Of a DNA stretch of 64,000 nucleotides, positions 1-9,724 are shown piece after piece. Source of the stretch: Amblyornis subalaris. Its lineage: Eukaryota; Chordata; Aves; Passeriformes; Ptilonorhynchidae. Numbering within the stretch: position 1 is the stretch's first letter; each line of letters starts with the position of its first letter. The notes beneath the pieces were generated by a model. That model made no database searches, was not told the origin of the DNA, and was given only the letters and a program-made list of their open reading frames with translations. The stretch lies in the NCBI GenBank assembly GCA_018881555.1, contig JACAXG010000309.1, positions 158,944 to 222,943 on the forward strand, written 5' to 3'. Both the position numbers and the translations under genes were made by a program.

Positions 1-145
1 AACATGTTTTTCAATGTGTAATGTGCCCTTTCCACTATGGCTTGACCTGTGAGAGACAGTGGTATACCTGTAACATATCTGATCCCCCAAGTGTGCAGAA
101 ATTCTGGTGTTTTGTGAGATGTATATGCAGGATTGATGTTATCCC
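1..145 (-). pseudogene. pol: Class II ERV integrase fragment (second half of catalytic core)
   Basis: Reading leftward, the frame shows DN followed by PAYTS, then WGI, then a GIPxSxTGQAIVERAH-type stretch. These match the second aspartate and the glutamate of the D,D,E integrase core in alpha/betaretrovirus-like elements. The matching N-terminal part, with the Cys pair and the first aspartate, lies at 5174-5370 in the same orientation. I therefore read this as the distal part of the same class II element, separated by the class I insertion at about 146-5173. The coding region continues past the window's left edge. Roughly 45-55 codons of the core between the two halves are missing. Confidence 0.8.
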
Positions 146-1359
146 TCCGCCTCAGTTGTATGCGGATTCTCAGTAAAGCTATAGGCAAGGCCTGAACCCA
201 TGTCATGGATGTCTCTTGACAAATTTTGCTAATCTGTGTTTTAAGGGTTCCATTCATACTTTCAAATTTACCACTTGCTTGGGGCCTGTAAGGTGTATGC
301 AGATCCCAAGCAATTCCCAAAATTCCACTAACTTCCTTAACCACTGTTGCAATGAAATGTGGTCCCCTATCTGATGACATTCCCAAAGGAACCCTGAACC
401 TTGGAATTATATGATTGAGCAAAGCTTTCACCATCGCCTTGGCTGTGTTAGGGTGACAGGGGGTAAGCTCCAGGCCAGCCACTAAATGTGTCAACTAATA
501 CTAGTATGTACCTGTATCCCTCTTTGCATGGTAACTCAGCAAAATCTATTTGCCAGTAGTCTCCAGGAAGATCCCCTGCCTTTGTTACTCCTAACACAAC
601 TCTTTTCCTCTTATCAGGATTGTTTTTACAGCAGATTTCACATTTGCTAACTACTGATTGTACAATATCTGCCATTCCCTTTCCTATTACTACCTTTTCT
701 AGATGTTTCAAAAGGTTTTCTGTTCCCCAGTGGGTGCCCTTGTGTTCTCGCTGAGCTATTTCCCAAAGGATCAGGGGAGGAACCACAGCCTGTCCCATTG
801 GTGTGACAGCCCACCCACTCTCTTTGATTTCAGCTTTAAGGAACTTTATTAACTTGTGATCTGCCTGATCATACTTTGGAGTGAACCCTGACAGGTCAAT
901 CTCTTTTTGTGGTATTATTGCGAGAATGCCCTTTTCTGCGATTCCTTTTGCTGCTTTACCAGCAAAGCGATTTCCCAATTCTGGAGTGGTTTTCCCTTTT
1001 TGGTGTCGCCTACAATGGATGATAGCTACTTCTGTAGGTTTTCTGATGCTCTCCAAGAGGGCAAGGATCTGTTCAGCATGTTTGATTTCATTACCTTGAG
1101 CATTCAACAGTCCTCTCTCCTTCCAGATGGCTCCATGGGCATGGACAACACTAAAAGCATATTTGGAGTCCGTCCATATATTTACTCTCTTTCCTTTGCT
1201 CGGGTCTAGGGGCCTCATCAGTGCAATCAATTCAGCTTTCTGCGATGACACATCTGCTGGCAGAGCCTTTGCCCCGATCACCTTGTCCTGCGTTGTTACT
1301 GCATAACCTGTCATTCGCTTACCATTTCTCATGAAGCTGCTCCAGTCTGTAAACAGCTC
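146..1359 (-). pseudogene. pol: Gamma-type RNase H and integrase
   Basis: RNase H begins with an ELFTDWSS stretch near 1345 and continues through WTDSKYAF. Integrase follows with a zinc-binding H-H-C-C module (HKGTHW, then CEICC) and the first catalytic aspartate in QIDFAELP. A frameshift near 447 moves the frame; downstream come SSDRGPHF (second aspartate) and HTPYRPQASGK with the catalytic glutamate region. The order and spacing fit gammaretrovirus-like Pol. A single TAG at 1360-1362 separates this from the upstream thumb/connection in the same frame. The integrase stops homologously near 150, where class II sequence takes over. It is not functional as it stands. Confidence 0.85.
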
Positions 1360-2092
1360 CTAGTCTGGATTTTCTAGGGGCACATCCTTCAGGTCTGGTC
1401 TGCTGGAATAGACCTCTTGGATTGTCTGTAAACAATCATGCTCAGGCACATCGTCCATTAAGGTGGAGTACAGAAACATGGCAGGGTTAACGACAGAAGT
1501 TGTTTTTAGGGTAACATCCTCCTGTTCCAACAACACAGCCTGGTATTTCAGCATCCTGCCAGGAGACAACCAATGGCCCCCCTTTTGTTGTAGAACAGCT
1601 GCTACGGCATGGGGTACATACACTGCAACGTGCTGCCCCAGGGTGAATTTCCGGGCCTCTTGGATTAGGATAACAGTAGCTGCTACAGCTTTCAAACACC
1701 CAGGCCACCCTTGGTTGACATTGTCTAGCTGTTTCGAGAAGTAGGCCACAGCCCTTCGCTGGTCTCCAAGGCGCTGTGCCAGTACCCCTAGAGCAACATT
1801 CAGTCACTCATGTAAATAGTTCAAAAGGTTTGGTTAAGTCTGGCAGTCCCAATGCTGGGGCTTACATCAGAGAACGTTTCAGGTGCTTAAATGCAGCCCT
1901 TGTGCTCTCTGTCCACATGATAATTCCCTTCTCGGCTGCTTTTAAAGCTCCATACAGTGGTTTTACCAAGAGTCCATAATTTGGTATCCATAAGCATCAC
2001 CAACCTACCATGCCCAGGAAAGCTTGCATCTCTCTCACAGTGTGGGGTTCTGGGAGGCGACAGATGGCTTCCTTCCATTCTATGCTGAGTTG
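1360..2092 (-). pseudogene. pol: Gamma-type reverse transcriptase thumb and connection
   Basis: The open stretch 1360-1749 carries the connection-domain signature AYFSKQLD followed by a QEARKFTLGQ-like segment, as seen between palm and RNase H in gamma-like Pol. The part nearer 1750-2092 is out of frame with it and encodes the thumb, with at least two frame changes. It lies between the palm at 2093-3043 and RNase H at 146-1359, so the order is colinear with an ordinary pol. The break near 1750 and the TAG at 1360 show decay. Confidence 0.7.
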
Positions 2093-3060
2093 TCAATGTC
2101 CACGGAACATCTCAAGCTCCAAGTAAAATACTGCTGCTTTGGCTACCTGTATCTTTTCTTTTGACACACGGTACCCACTTAGTCCCAAAAAGTTTAAAAA
2201 GCTTATAGTGAGTTGGATACAGCTATATTGTGTTCTAGAAGCAACCAAGATATCATCAACATAATGAAGAACAACCCCTCCTGGCTCTTGCCTTCTCCAG
2301 TCTTCCAGTTCATTTGTTAGCTGGTTTCCAAATATTGTTGGGCTATCCTTAAAACCTTGGGATAGGACTGTCCAGGTAAGCTGTGTTTTCCTCCCTGTCT
2401 TAGGGTTTTCCCACTCAAAAGCAAAAAGCTCTTGGCTGGTCTTGTTTATGGGAATGCAGAAGAAGGCATCCTTCAGGTCTAAGATGCTGAACCACCCTAG
2501 TTCATCTGTCAGTTTAGTCAAAAATATGTAGGGGTTTGCTACAACTGGGTGTATATCCTCTGTTATTCTGTTAATTGCTCTTAAATCTTGCACTAATCGA
2601 TACCTCTTAGCATCAGCTTTCTTTACTGGAAGGATGGGTGCATTGTATTTAGATTCACATTCTACTAATAACCCACGTTGGAGGAATTTTTCAATTATAG
2701 GTGCCAATCCTTTACAACTTTCTATTTTCAAAGGGTATTGTTTTTGCCTTACCGGTGTGGCTCCTGGTTTGAGTACAATTTTCACTGGTTCTGCTCTCTT
2801 GGATCTTCCTGGAACACCACTGGCCCACACTATTGGGTTGACAGCATTTTCAATTTCAATAGGTATTTCTCCAGATCTATCCTGTATGAAAAGTGCAGCA
2901 ACTTTGACAAATTTAGACTCAGGAATTATAACTCGTACACCCTTTCCCTTTTTAAATTTAATTTCTGCTTCCAATTTCTCCAGTAAATCCCTCCCCAGCA
3001 ATGGTTTGGGTGAATTAGGCATATAAAGGAGTTGATAAGTCACCCAGTGCTTCCCCAGTT
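2093..3060 (-). pseudogene. pol: Gamma-type protease tail and reverse transcriptase fingers/palm
   Basis: The first residues (YQLLYMPNSP then GRDLLEKL) match the end of a gammaretrovirus-like protease and its junction with reverse transcriptase. The polymerase follows with a YPLK segment, LVQDLRAIN, FSILDLKDAFF (first catalytic Asp), an LSQGFKDSP box in place of LPQGF, and the YVDD catalytic box in LHYVDDILV. This 316-residue frame is open. Upstream the protease active site is absent: only a VGTTG segment remains in another frame near 3090, so most of protease and all of capsid were deleted. Confidence 0.85.
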
Positions 3061-3066
3061 AGAATT

Positions 3067-4247
3067 TTAAAGGTTTTGTTTTGCATACCCCGTTGTACCA
3101 ACTACTTCCAAAGTGCTCATTAAGACAGATTTAATGCGTCTTATAAAAACTGAACTGATTCTGCCAGGCCAGTCAACTGGCCTGTGGCTGGACCCCGCTT
3201 TCCTCTCGGGTGACTGAGAGAGGAGCGGATAGGGTAACCCTGTTCCCGCAGCAGCGCGGGAACGGCCGCACGTGTCAGGACTGCCCAGGGGCTGCGAGGT
3301 TGCGCTACTGTGGGGCAGCCACGCCGCCTCCGCCTCTGCCCCTGCGCCAGGGGCCAGGAGCGGCCCCAAGAGCGGCAGAGCCGCTGCTCCGCACTCGGGC
3401 TGCGTTGTCATGGAAACTGCAGTAGTACCTACAGATGCTGCATCAGCTCTTCGGGGCAGCACAGCTCCACCCCCACCTACTGCAGCGCCTGTAGCAGCAT
3501 TGCCCGCTACAATGACATCAGCTCCTCCGGGCGGCACAGCCCCACCCCCGCTCCCGCCCATCTCCGGCGGCTGTGACGGCGGCACAGCTGGGCGCTGGGA
3601 CACGCCTCCCTGCCCCCCCTCCGCCCCCAGAGCGGAGGCTGGCAGCGGCTCGGGGCGGGATTAGCCACTCCAGCCCACGCGGCCAGCCCCACCGGGGCAG
3701 GGGCTGCCCCCCCTCTCACCGGCCCCACGAGAAGCGGCAGGGAAGGGGCCGCCCCCCAGCCTGCTGGCCCCGCAGGAAGCAGCGGAGGGGGAGGGGGCGG
3801 CAGCAGAAGTTGGGCCCCCTGCCCTCCTGGTCCGCCTATGTTTGTCATGTCTAACTCTTTAGCAGGCTGCTCTTTCTTTTCATCTTTTTTCCCTTTCTTT
3901 CCCCTCAGAAGGAGCAGATGTTGTCCCTTCTTAAGTCCTTGTAGCTCCTCATTACACATTAAGAGCATAAAAAGTCTAGCATACTCAAATTCTCCAGCAT
4001 ACTGGTCTTGACGTATGCAAGACATCAAATTTGATATCAATTCTTCCTCTAAACTGCCGAATTTGGGCCATATCCCATTATTATCTAATTTATAAGTTGG
4101 CCATATAATTTTGCATAATCTTATCAGTTCTAATTTTGAAAGTAATGGAGCATTGCCTGTTAAGCTTTGCCAATTTTTCAATATTAAGCCTAAAGGTGAA
4201 TCTCTAGGGATTGGGGTCATACCTTCACATGAGAGGGAACACCCCAT
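3067..4247 (-). pseudogene. gag: Gamma-type gag: matrix plus GC-rich proline/alanine region
   Basis: An internal ATG at 4247 starts with MGCS, which provides an N-terminal glycine for myristoylation; an upstream ATG at 4271 is less likely. The first ~110 residues are matrix-like (LGLILKNW, LELIRLCKIIWPTY). A lysine-rich stretch follows, then proline/alanine/glycine-rich sequence from about 3850 to 3160, like a p12-type linker but very GC-rich. The frame changes near 3510-3600. Capsid with its major homology region and the nucleocapsid zinc knuckle are missing, the frame passing straight toward protease remnants near 3090. Antisense open frames here are composition artefacts. Confidence 0.7.
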
Positions 4248-4312
4248 ATCTACAAGGAAAGCAAAACACACTCAAAAGCAGGGAGAGAGAGAATAAAAAC
4301 GGGGAAGAGAGG

Positions 4313-4378
4313 AGACTCAAACTCACAGACCTCAGAGGTGCAGCACAGACCTTAACTCACTGCGCCACTGCTGGCCCC
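4313..4378 (-). other. tRNA-like segment in class I ERV leader
   Basis: On the minus strand the sequence has an A-box-like TGGCGCAGTGAGTTAAGG and, about 35 bases later, a B-box-like GTTTGAGTC, with tRNA-like spacing. It lies between the primer-binding site and gag. Arms pair poorly, so a working tRNA gene is unlikely. It may be a captured tRNA or tRNA-derived SINE fragment. Confidence 0.3.
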
Positions 4379-4674
4379 AGGCCAAAACCCATCACTGCAG
4401 TGCTAAACCCTTGCTCCTATACTATTCACTGAAGGGCATCCCCTTCTTCTTTTAGGAGCGAACGACAAAACTACCAAACAAACTATAAGAGATCTCTTAA
4501 CACCAAACTCAAACACCGCTTTTCATTTGGTTACTTACGTGCCTCTGTGATGGATTCTTGGACCCCAATACCACTTGGGCCATCGCTACTGCTCACTGCT
4601 CCCCAAAAGTTGCCGGCAGGAGGGAGAGGGTAGCTGGATTTTTCCTGGTCCAGAGGATTCTCAGTAGACCTCTT

Positions 4675-4693
4675 GTCCCTTCTGGGGTTGCCA
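4675..4693 (-). other. Primer-binding site of class I ERV (tRNA-Arg-like)
   Basis: The minus strand reads TGGCAACCCCAGAAGGGAC, five bases inside the 5' LTR. It resembles the complement of the 3' end of a tRNA-Arg(CCT) with one extra A and one mismatch. The primer assignment is tentative; the position is what an ERV requires. Confidence 0.5.
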
Positions 4694-4698
4694 GAAAC

Positions 4699-5173
4699 TG
4701 CCTTATCCGTGACTACCTAAAAGAGAGAGGCTTGACAAAGATCAAAGGGTTAAAATCGGTGGTGTTTATTTGAAGGCCTTCAGGTACATCCAAGACAGTC
4801 AGAGCTCACTCAGTGGGCTTGCGCCCCAGGTAGACCCCCTAAGATCAGATCCCCAAGATGGACCACCAAGATGGACGACCGGTCACGAGTTCTCCATACT
4901 TTTATAAGTTTGGTCCATTAGCATATCGGGGCTAGTTCTTCCAATTAGAGCTTCAGGTAATGAAGTAATTCACCTCAAGTTTGCTCCCTCCTTTTCAGCC
5001 ATAGTTTACAGATCTTGGGCCTGAGGCAGTAAGGTGTCCTTGAGGTCCAGGCCTGAAGATGGATTGTTTTGTCTAAAGGCAGTAGCTAACATTTTATATG
5101 GGCTTCAGAGTTACACACTAAGAATTGCAGGGTTACAAATATATGAAAATATAAAAGCTAAAATCCTAAGGCA
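4699..5173 (-). mobile_element. 5' LTR of class I ERV (475 bp)
   Basis: The ends form a perfect 7-bp inverted repeat (TGCCTTA at 4699, TAAGGCA ending at 5173). On the minus strand a TATAAAA box lies near 4900-4907 and an AATAAA signal at 4765-4770, in the correct U3-R-U5 order. No matching 3' LTR exists in the window. Confidence 0.85.
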
Positions 5174-5370
5174 TCATCCCAAAGCTCGATATATGTGTTA
5201 CATCTGTTTGTCAAATGTCATTAGGTTTTAATCCTCTTGGGTTTGTCCCTAATTTCTGTGGCAAAGAAAAAGTCTGTTGACATTGTGAGCAAGTATTCAC
5301 TACATCTCGTGCTTGTGGCAAAGTTAAACCGAATTGTTTGGCTAGAGATCAGGCATTTTGGTGAAAGAAA
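5174..5370 (-). pseudogene. pol: Class II integrase N-terminal part
   Basis: Continuing from RNase H with a frame change near 5390, the reading contains a CSQC pair from the zinc-binding module, then NPRGLKPND, a TGA in place of an expected Trp, and QTDVTHISSFG, which carries the first catalytic aspartate. It stops exactly where the class I LTR begins at 5173. The distal core is at 1-145. Confidence 0.8.
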
Positions 5371-5997
5371 TCATGAGAGTCTTGCCTGCCCTAATTTTTG
5401 TGGTATAGTGACTGTCATACCGAGGACATCCGCTCTCGCATTACCTTCCACTATAGGTCCAGGCAGAGTGGTGTGTGACCTAAGGTGCAGAATGTAATAT
5501 TCATGAGACTTGCGAAGTAAAAAGTTGTACAAGGTGGTTAATAACACAAAAAGATCCTTGTTAGAGACTTCTTTCAGGAATGAATGCTCAATTCTTTCAA
5601 CGATTCCTGTAACATAAAGACAATCACAAACAGGGTTAACAGGTTCCTGTGAAAAAAGGCGAAATGTTTCTACCACGGCTGCTAGTTTGACTAGTTGGGT
5701 AGATCCAGGTTGAAAGGTTATCGAATGTTCCCACTGTCCCGTATCATTTTTCCACAGGGTGACAGCTTTGTGTGTCTTTCCTGATCCATCAGTGAAAACA
5801 GTTTTTGCCTCAGGGATGGGTGTTTTTGACTGTAATCGCTGCGGTTGGAAGGGAAGTTCTTTGAAGGATTGTAACAGTGGATGTTTAGGTATTGAGTGAA
5901 TGAATTGTCCATTGTAATCCGCGAGAGCAATTTGAAATGATAGTGAGTCTCTGAATAGATTTTCCAATTCAGTTGTAGTAATAGGAAGATGTATCAC
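5371..5997 (-). pseudogene. pol: Class II reverse transcriptase end and RNase H
   Basis: This 208-residue open frame shows FTDGSG (first RNase H Asp), the LAAVVETF helix, a CDCLYV segment where DSxYV is usual, and HLRSHTTLPG followed by EGNARAD. These motifs match betaretrovirus-like RNase H. The fingers and palm, including the YMDD box, are missing: the sequence passes from gag capsid at about 6000 directly to the connection domain, so nucleocapsid, protease and most of the polymerase were deleted. The same domain order is intact in the provirus at 12031-22177. Confidence 0.8.
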
Positions 5998-6876
5998 TGC
6001 TGGATCACATCCTGTCAGGCTCTGGTCACTTGCAGTTGCTGGGCTATCGCAGTAGCAATTAGTTCTGCTTTAAACTGTTCTGAGTCGATGTCAGCACAGG
6101 CTTTGATATAGTCAGAGTTCAACATCAGCATGGTTATGTATCGGGTCCATGGCTTTTTTGCAATCATTGTTAGCATTTTCATAAGCAAGAGATGTTAAAA
6201 TAGCATCAGCAGCTTCCTTCATATCAACTTGCCATTTAACAGCTGATTGTAACCGATCAATAAAGGTAATGTATGCTTCCTGAGGCCCCTGCCTCACAGC
6301 AGCAAAACGAGGCTCTAATTTTTTTGTATCAGGTACTTTTTGGAGTGCACACATTGCGATAACAAGGGATTGGTCCCATGCTTGTGGTGGGAGCCTTAAC
6401 TGCGCCCGAGCAGTAGTGTACCCTTCTGTGCCAGAGAGCTGTGATGCAGTGATATTAATGGGTGGTTGCTGATTACCGTTATTCAACACCTGGGTTTGAG
6501 CCAAATCTACAAATTCTGTCTGCCAGACAGAGTATTGCCCTCCTGTCAAAATTATCTTAAAAAGAGACTTCCAGTCTACAGGTAACATAGTGTGAGCTTC
6601 TGCAATTGCATCCAATAAATTCATAGTAAAGGAGGAATGTAAACCGCTTTCTTTTACTGATTTCCTCAGTTCCTTTACCATTTCATATGATAATTGTTTG
6701 TGATGTGGCTTTTGATTATGATACACAACAGGCATTGCTTGAAAAAATTCAATATCACCTTCTTCTAAGGCACACCTCCGGCATTTCTGTATAAACCTTT
6801 CTGGCTCAGGTCCTATAGGTGGTAACGTTTCCTCATCACAGTCACTAGAGGAATAGGACGGTGGTCTAATTTGCAA
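5998..6876 (-). pseudogene. gag: Class II gag capsid
   Basis: The 254-residue frame 6112-6876 begins in the matrix/capsid linker. Capsid carries LSYEMVKELRKSVKESG and, near residues 200-215, the major homology region (VRQGPQEAYITFIDRL), the most conserved retroviral capsid motif. Its C-terminal helix (DFKAQLIATAIAQQL-like) continues to about 5998 in another frame. Capsid forms the core shell in replication-competent relatives. Nucleocapsid is missing because of the deletion that joins capsid to RNase H. Confidence 0.8.
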
Positions 6877-7400
6877 AATATTTGCTGCAGCCTTTTACAT
6901 GCAGCTTGCAGTATTTCTTCCGCACTAGGAGCAGCTGCTGCCATAGCACATACTGGGGTGAAGGGAGGATATAAATCTGGCTCTTGTCCAGAGTCAATTG
7001 GACTGGGATGAAACAGATCCTTTCCCTCCAGATCATTCTCTTCAGGTGATGTTTCATTAACAAAAATAACAGAATCTGATGGTGATGCAGGCGAAGCATC
7101 TACAAGGACTCGATCTGTGTCCTTAAATTGTTGCAAAGCAGAATATATCACACGCCAAGTAATAATGTGATCAGGGTGGACATCATGATGAGTAATTTGG
7201 CAGGTTTGCAAACGTTCACCAACCTTTTTCCAGTGAGTAAGTTCATAAGAACCATCAGATGGGTACCAGGGACAAAATTGTCTGATCCATATAAGTAGGT
7301 GTATGAGTCTTTGGGGTTGGATTTTAAATCCTTGTTCCCTGGTAATACGCAACAGACAGTCTTGGTGCAGTTTTTGGGGTTTAGTTGCGCCTTGCCCCAT
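6813..7400 (-). pseudogene. gag: Class II gag matrix
   Basis: The ATG at 7400 gives MGQG, a myristoylation-type start, preferred to an upstream start at 7490 that lacks it. The first ~110 residues resemble class II matrix (RLIHLLIWIRQFCPWYP, HWKKVGERLQ). An acidic serine/proline-rich linker follows. The frame overlaps the capsid frame by 64 bases, so one frameshift near 6850 splits gag. The primer-binding site and LTR lie just upstream. Confidence 0.8.
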
Positions 7401-7545
7401 TATAAGAAATGCTTTCCGACCGCTTGCAAAGGCTAACCTGTTTCTATAGCCAGCGATGAGAGGAGCTCCTTGGTGATCAGCTGAACACACCCACGGTTGG
7501 TTTGGTCAGCGTACGCCACTGGACTGGATCACTTCAGTTGCAGAA

Positions 7546-7563
7546 TACCCTGTTTGGGCACCA
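7546..7563 (-). other. Primer-binding site of class II ERV (tRNA-Lys-like)
   Basis: The minus strand reads TGGTGCCCAAACAGGGTA, a mutated form of the tRNA-Lys site TGGCGCCCGAACAGGGAC. It lies immediately inside the LTR. Confidence 0.6.
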
Positions 7564-7565
7564 TT

Positions 7566-7920
7566 TGTGGAAATATCCTCTGTCTGTCCTATGCACTGTG
7601 GCATATGAATGCGAGAGACAGGCTGAGAACAAGTGAATCTGTATTTTGCAGAATGAAGTTAGTATTTATACAGTATCACAGGCTATTTTCAGCAGTTCTT
7701 CAAAGGCTGGCGCCAGGCCCCCTAATAAAATCCGTTGGCTGACCATCTGTTGGTTTTCTTATCAGTCAGGCCTAGCAGAGCAGAATATTCTTCCTGCCTT
7801 CAGGTTTCTGTGAGATAAGCATCCTTGACAGTAGGAGATGGCTTCACAGTAGGGGGTGGCTTCACAGTAGGTGGCTTCACAGTAGGGAGTCGCTTCACAG
7901 TCTTCTTGTGTAATCCCACA
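7566..7920 (-). mobile_element. 5' LTR of the left class II ERV (355 bp)
   Basis: The terminal inverted repeat is TGTGGAAAT (7566) against the reverse complement of ATCCCACA (ending 7920). A minus-strand TATAAATA lies at 7673-7682. Four near-copies of a GGCTTCACAGTAGGG unit at 7840-7900 look like U3 enhancer repeats. The other LTR is outside the window. Confidence 0.75.
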
Positions 7921-8023
7921 ATGCACTGCAATAAAGAATGCCTGCTTTCTAATACTTCAAATTGTGCTACAAAGTTTGTCCTCTAGCTGATTTTGGTATC
8001 ATTTCTGGCACCCCAGACAGGAC
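7921..8023 (+). mobile_element. Plus-strand LTR remnant (R-U5) with primer-binding site
   Basis: AATAAA at about 7930 is followed by U5-like sequence ending TATCA at 8001 and, four bases on, TGGCACCCCAGACAGGAC (8006-8023), similar to a tRNA-Arg site. The U3 part is absent. It presumably lies left of the minus-strand class II ERV that inserted here. No retroviral gene follows; CR1 ORF1-like sequence begins within about 50-70 bases. Confidence 0.5.
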
Positions 8024-8059
8024 CCTCTGCCTGATTTCCCATGGATCCGAGGGATCTCT

Positions 8060-9720
8060 GGGATCTTCATGCTGGCTGTCTAGGACTCAGGCTGCAGAGA
8101 ATGCCACAGCCTGGCACTGGTATCCAAGGGCAGCAGAGATAACACCTGTGTGAGGTGTGATCAGGTGGATGATCTGCTCAGCCTGGTGGTGGAGCTGAAA
8201 GAGGAAGTGGAAAGGTTAAGGAGTATCAGGGAGTGTGAGAGGGAGATGGACTGGTGGAGCCACTTACTACCATCCCTGAGACATATGTGGACACATCGCA
8301 AGAAAGAGAGGATCCCCTACCGTCTCGCCACCTGGCAGAAAGTGGGGACTTAAGAGACAAGGTGGAATGGAAACAGGTCCCTTCTCAGGGCAACAGGCAT
8401 ATCCCCTCCTGACCTCCCTCGCCTTCCAGGTGCCCTTACACAACAGGTATGAGGCTCGAACTTGAGGGCCAGGCAAATGATGATGCAAACAGAAATCCAT
8501 CCAGGAGATTGCCTAGGGCAAGTCAGTGAACCCCACATATTACAATTGTCTCAGTAAAGAAAGAAGGGTAATTGTCATAGGTGACTCCCTTCTGAGGGGA
8601 ACTGAGGGCCCAGTATGCTGGCCAGGGAAGTCTGCTGCCTCCCTCTCCCTGGGATCTGGGTAAGAGACATTACAAGGAAAATCCCTGGTATGGTACAGCC
8701 TTCTGATTATTACCCAATATTGGTTGTTCAGGTTGGCAGTGATGAGCTTGAAAAAAGAAGTCCAAGTGTTGGAAATGATACATTTAAAATTTTTTTTATA
8801 TAACTTTAGTCAGGCTTGTTTGCCTTTGCCCAGGGGGAGGGGAATTGAAGTTTCTCTTCAAAAGACTCAGTTCACTGAGGTTGGGTGAGGTCTGATGAGC
8901 TTAAGATCTACAGATTGGGAGTAGCCAGAAGATACACAGGAGATACATGAACATTAACAAACATCACTCCCTGGTGCATTGGAGACACCTGGTCTGGGAA
9001 AACAAAGAATGAGGACCAAATTAGCATCAAAGGCAAAGGGATCAATAAGCAATAGGAGATCAAATATTAAGAATTGTGTAATTTAAGACCAATGAATGTG
9101 AATTTCTTTGGGGGTTGTATATATAAACACGGGGAAAGTCTAGTAAAGAAAAATGTGTGATAGAATGATTTTCACTGCACAACCTGGGCATGTGTGGATG
9201 AAATAATTTCTATTGCACATCTGGCCAGAATAACATCCTGGTCAGAATAAAGTAATGCCTTGATTCTCTAACACTGAAAAGATGTTGTTGGAGAGTTTCT
9301 GTTTTTCCTGCAGTTTTGGTGACACAAGGGACATCAGGGCTCAGGGGCAATTGGTTGAAGGAACAAGTATGCAGGTGGTGGTTTTCTCAATCCCTTCAGT
9401 AGCAGGGAAGAACACTGAAAGGAACAGCAGAACCCACCTGATTAACATGTGTCTTGGAGGCCAGTTCCATGGTTGAAATTTTTGTGCTTTTTATCATGGG
9501 TTGGTTTACATGGCACCAGGTGTGCTGGTGACAGATGGGATTCACCTGTCTAAAAGGGGTAAAGGATTCCAACCCATCAGTTGGTGGGGCTGACTGAGAG
9601 GGATTTAAACTACGTTTGAAGGAGGAAGGGGAGAAGACCAGGCTTGCTAGAGATGTGCCTTGGGGAAGTAGGACAGTTTTGGGAATGAAATTGATAGCCC
9701 AACTGAAGTGCATCTACACC
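8060..9720 (+). pseudogene. CR1 ORF1 (split by a solo LTR)
   Basis: The N-terminal reading shows two CxxC pairs (CREC, then CVRC about 17 residues on), followed by a coiled-coil-like DQVDDLLSLVVELKEEVERL. Later come VIGDSLLRGTEG and a DITRKIPGMVQPSDYY stretch typical of the esterase-like domain of CR1 ORF1, then RSP at 8761. After the insertion the frame resumes with RDIRAQGQLVEG, QVVVFSIPSVAGK and a LVTDGIHLSKRGK-like end. ORF1 proteins bind CR1 RNA in the ribonucleoprotein. Several frameshifts and stops are present, so it is inactive. Confidence 0.75.
8767..9324 (+). mobile_element. Class I solo LTR (558 bp) in CR1 ORF1
   Basis: It starts TGTTGGAAAT and ends GGTGACA, flanked by the 4-bp duplication CAAG (8763-8766 and 9325-9328). 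A TATATAAA element lies near 9118 and AATAAA near 9246. Removing it and one CAAG restores the CR1 frame (RSP then RDIRA). The 4-bp TSD fits class I ERVs. Confidence 0.8.
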
Positions 9721-9724
9721 ACTG

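Larger units (their letters stand above)
146..5173 (-). mobile_element. Class I (gamma-like) ERV, 3'-truncated, inserted in a class II integrase
   Basis: In minus-strand order this holds 5' LTR (4699-5173), primer-binding site, leader, gag matrix and proline-rich region, protease tail, reverse transcriptase, RNase H and part of integrase. Capsid, nucleocapsid and most of protease are gone. The rest of integrase, env and the 3' LTR are also missing. The left border passes directly from gamma-type integrase into class II integrase near 146-150. Because both sides of the insert are the same class II integrase gene, the simplest history is insertion followed by a deletion that removed the insert's 3' end together with adjacent target DNA. 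Confidence 0.8.

Noticed and set aside
3272..3664. Plus-strand open frames opposite the class I gag proline region
   Set aside because: They arise because GC-rich DNA lacks stop codons. The minus strand carries the matrix and the ERV order.
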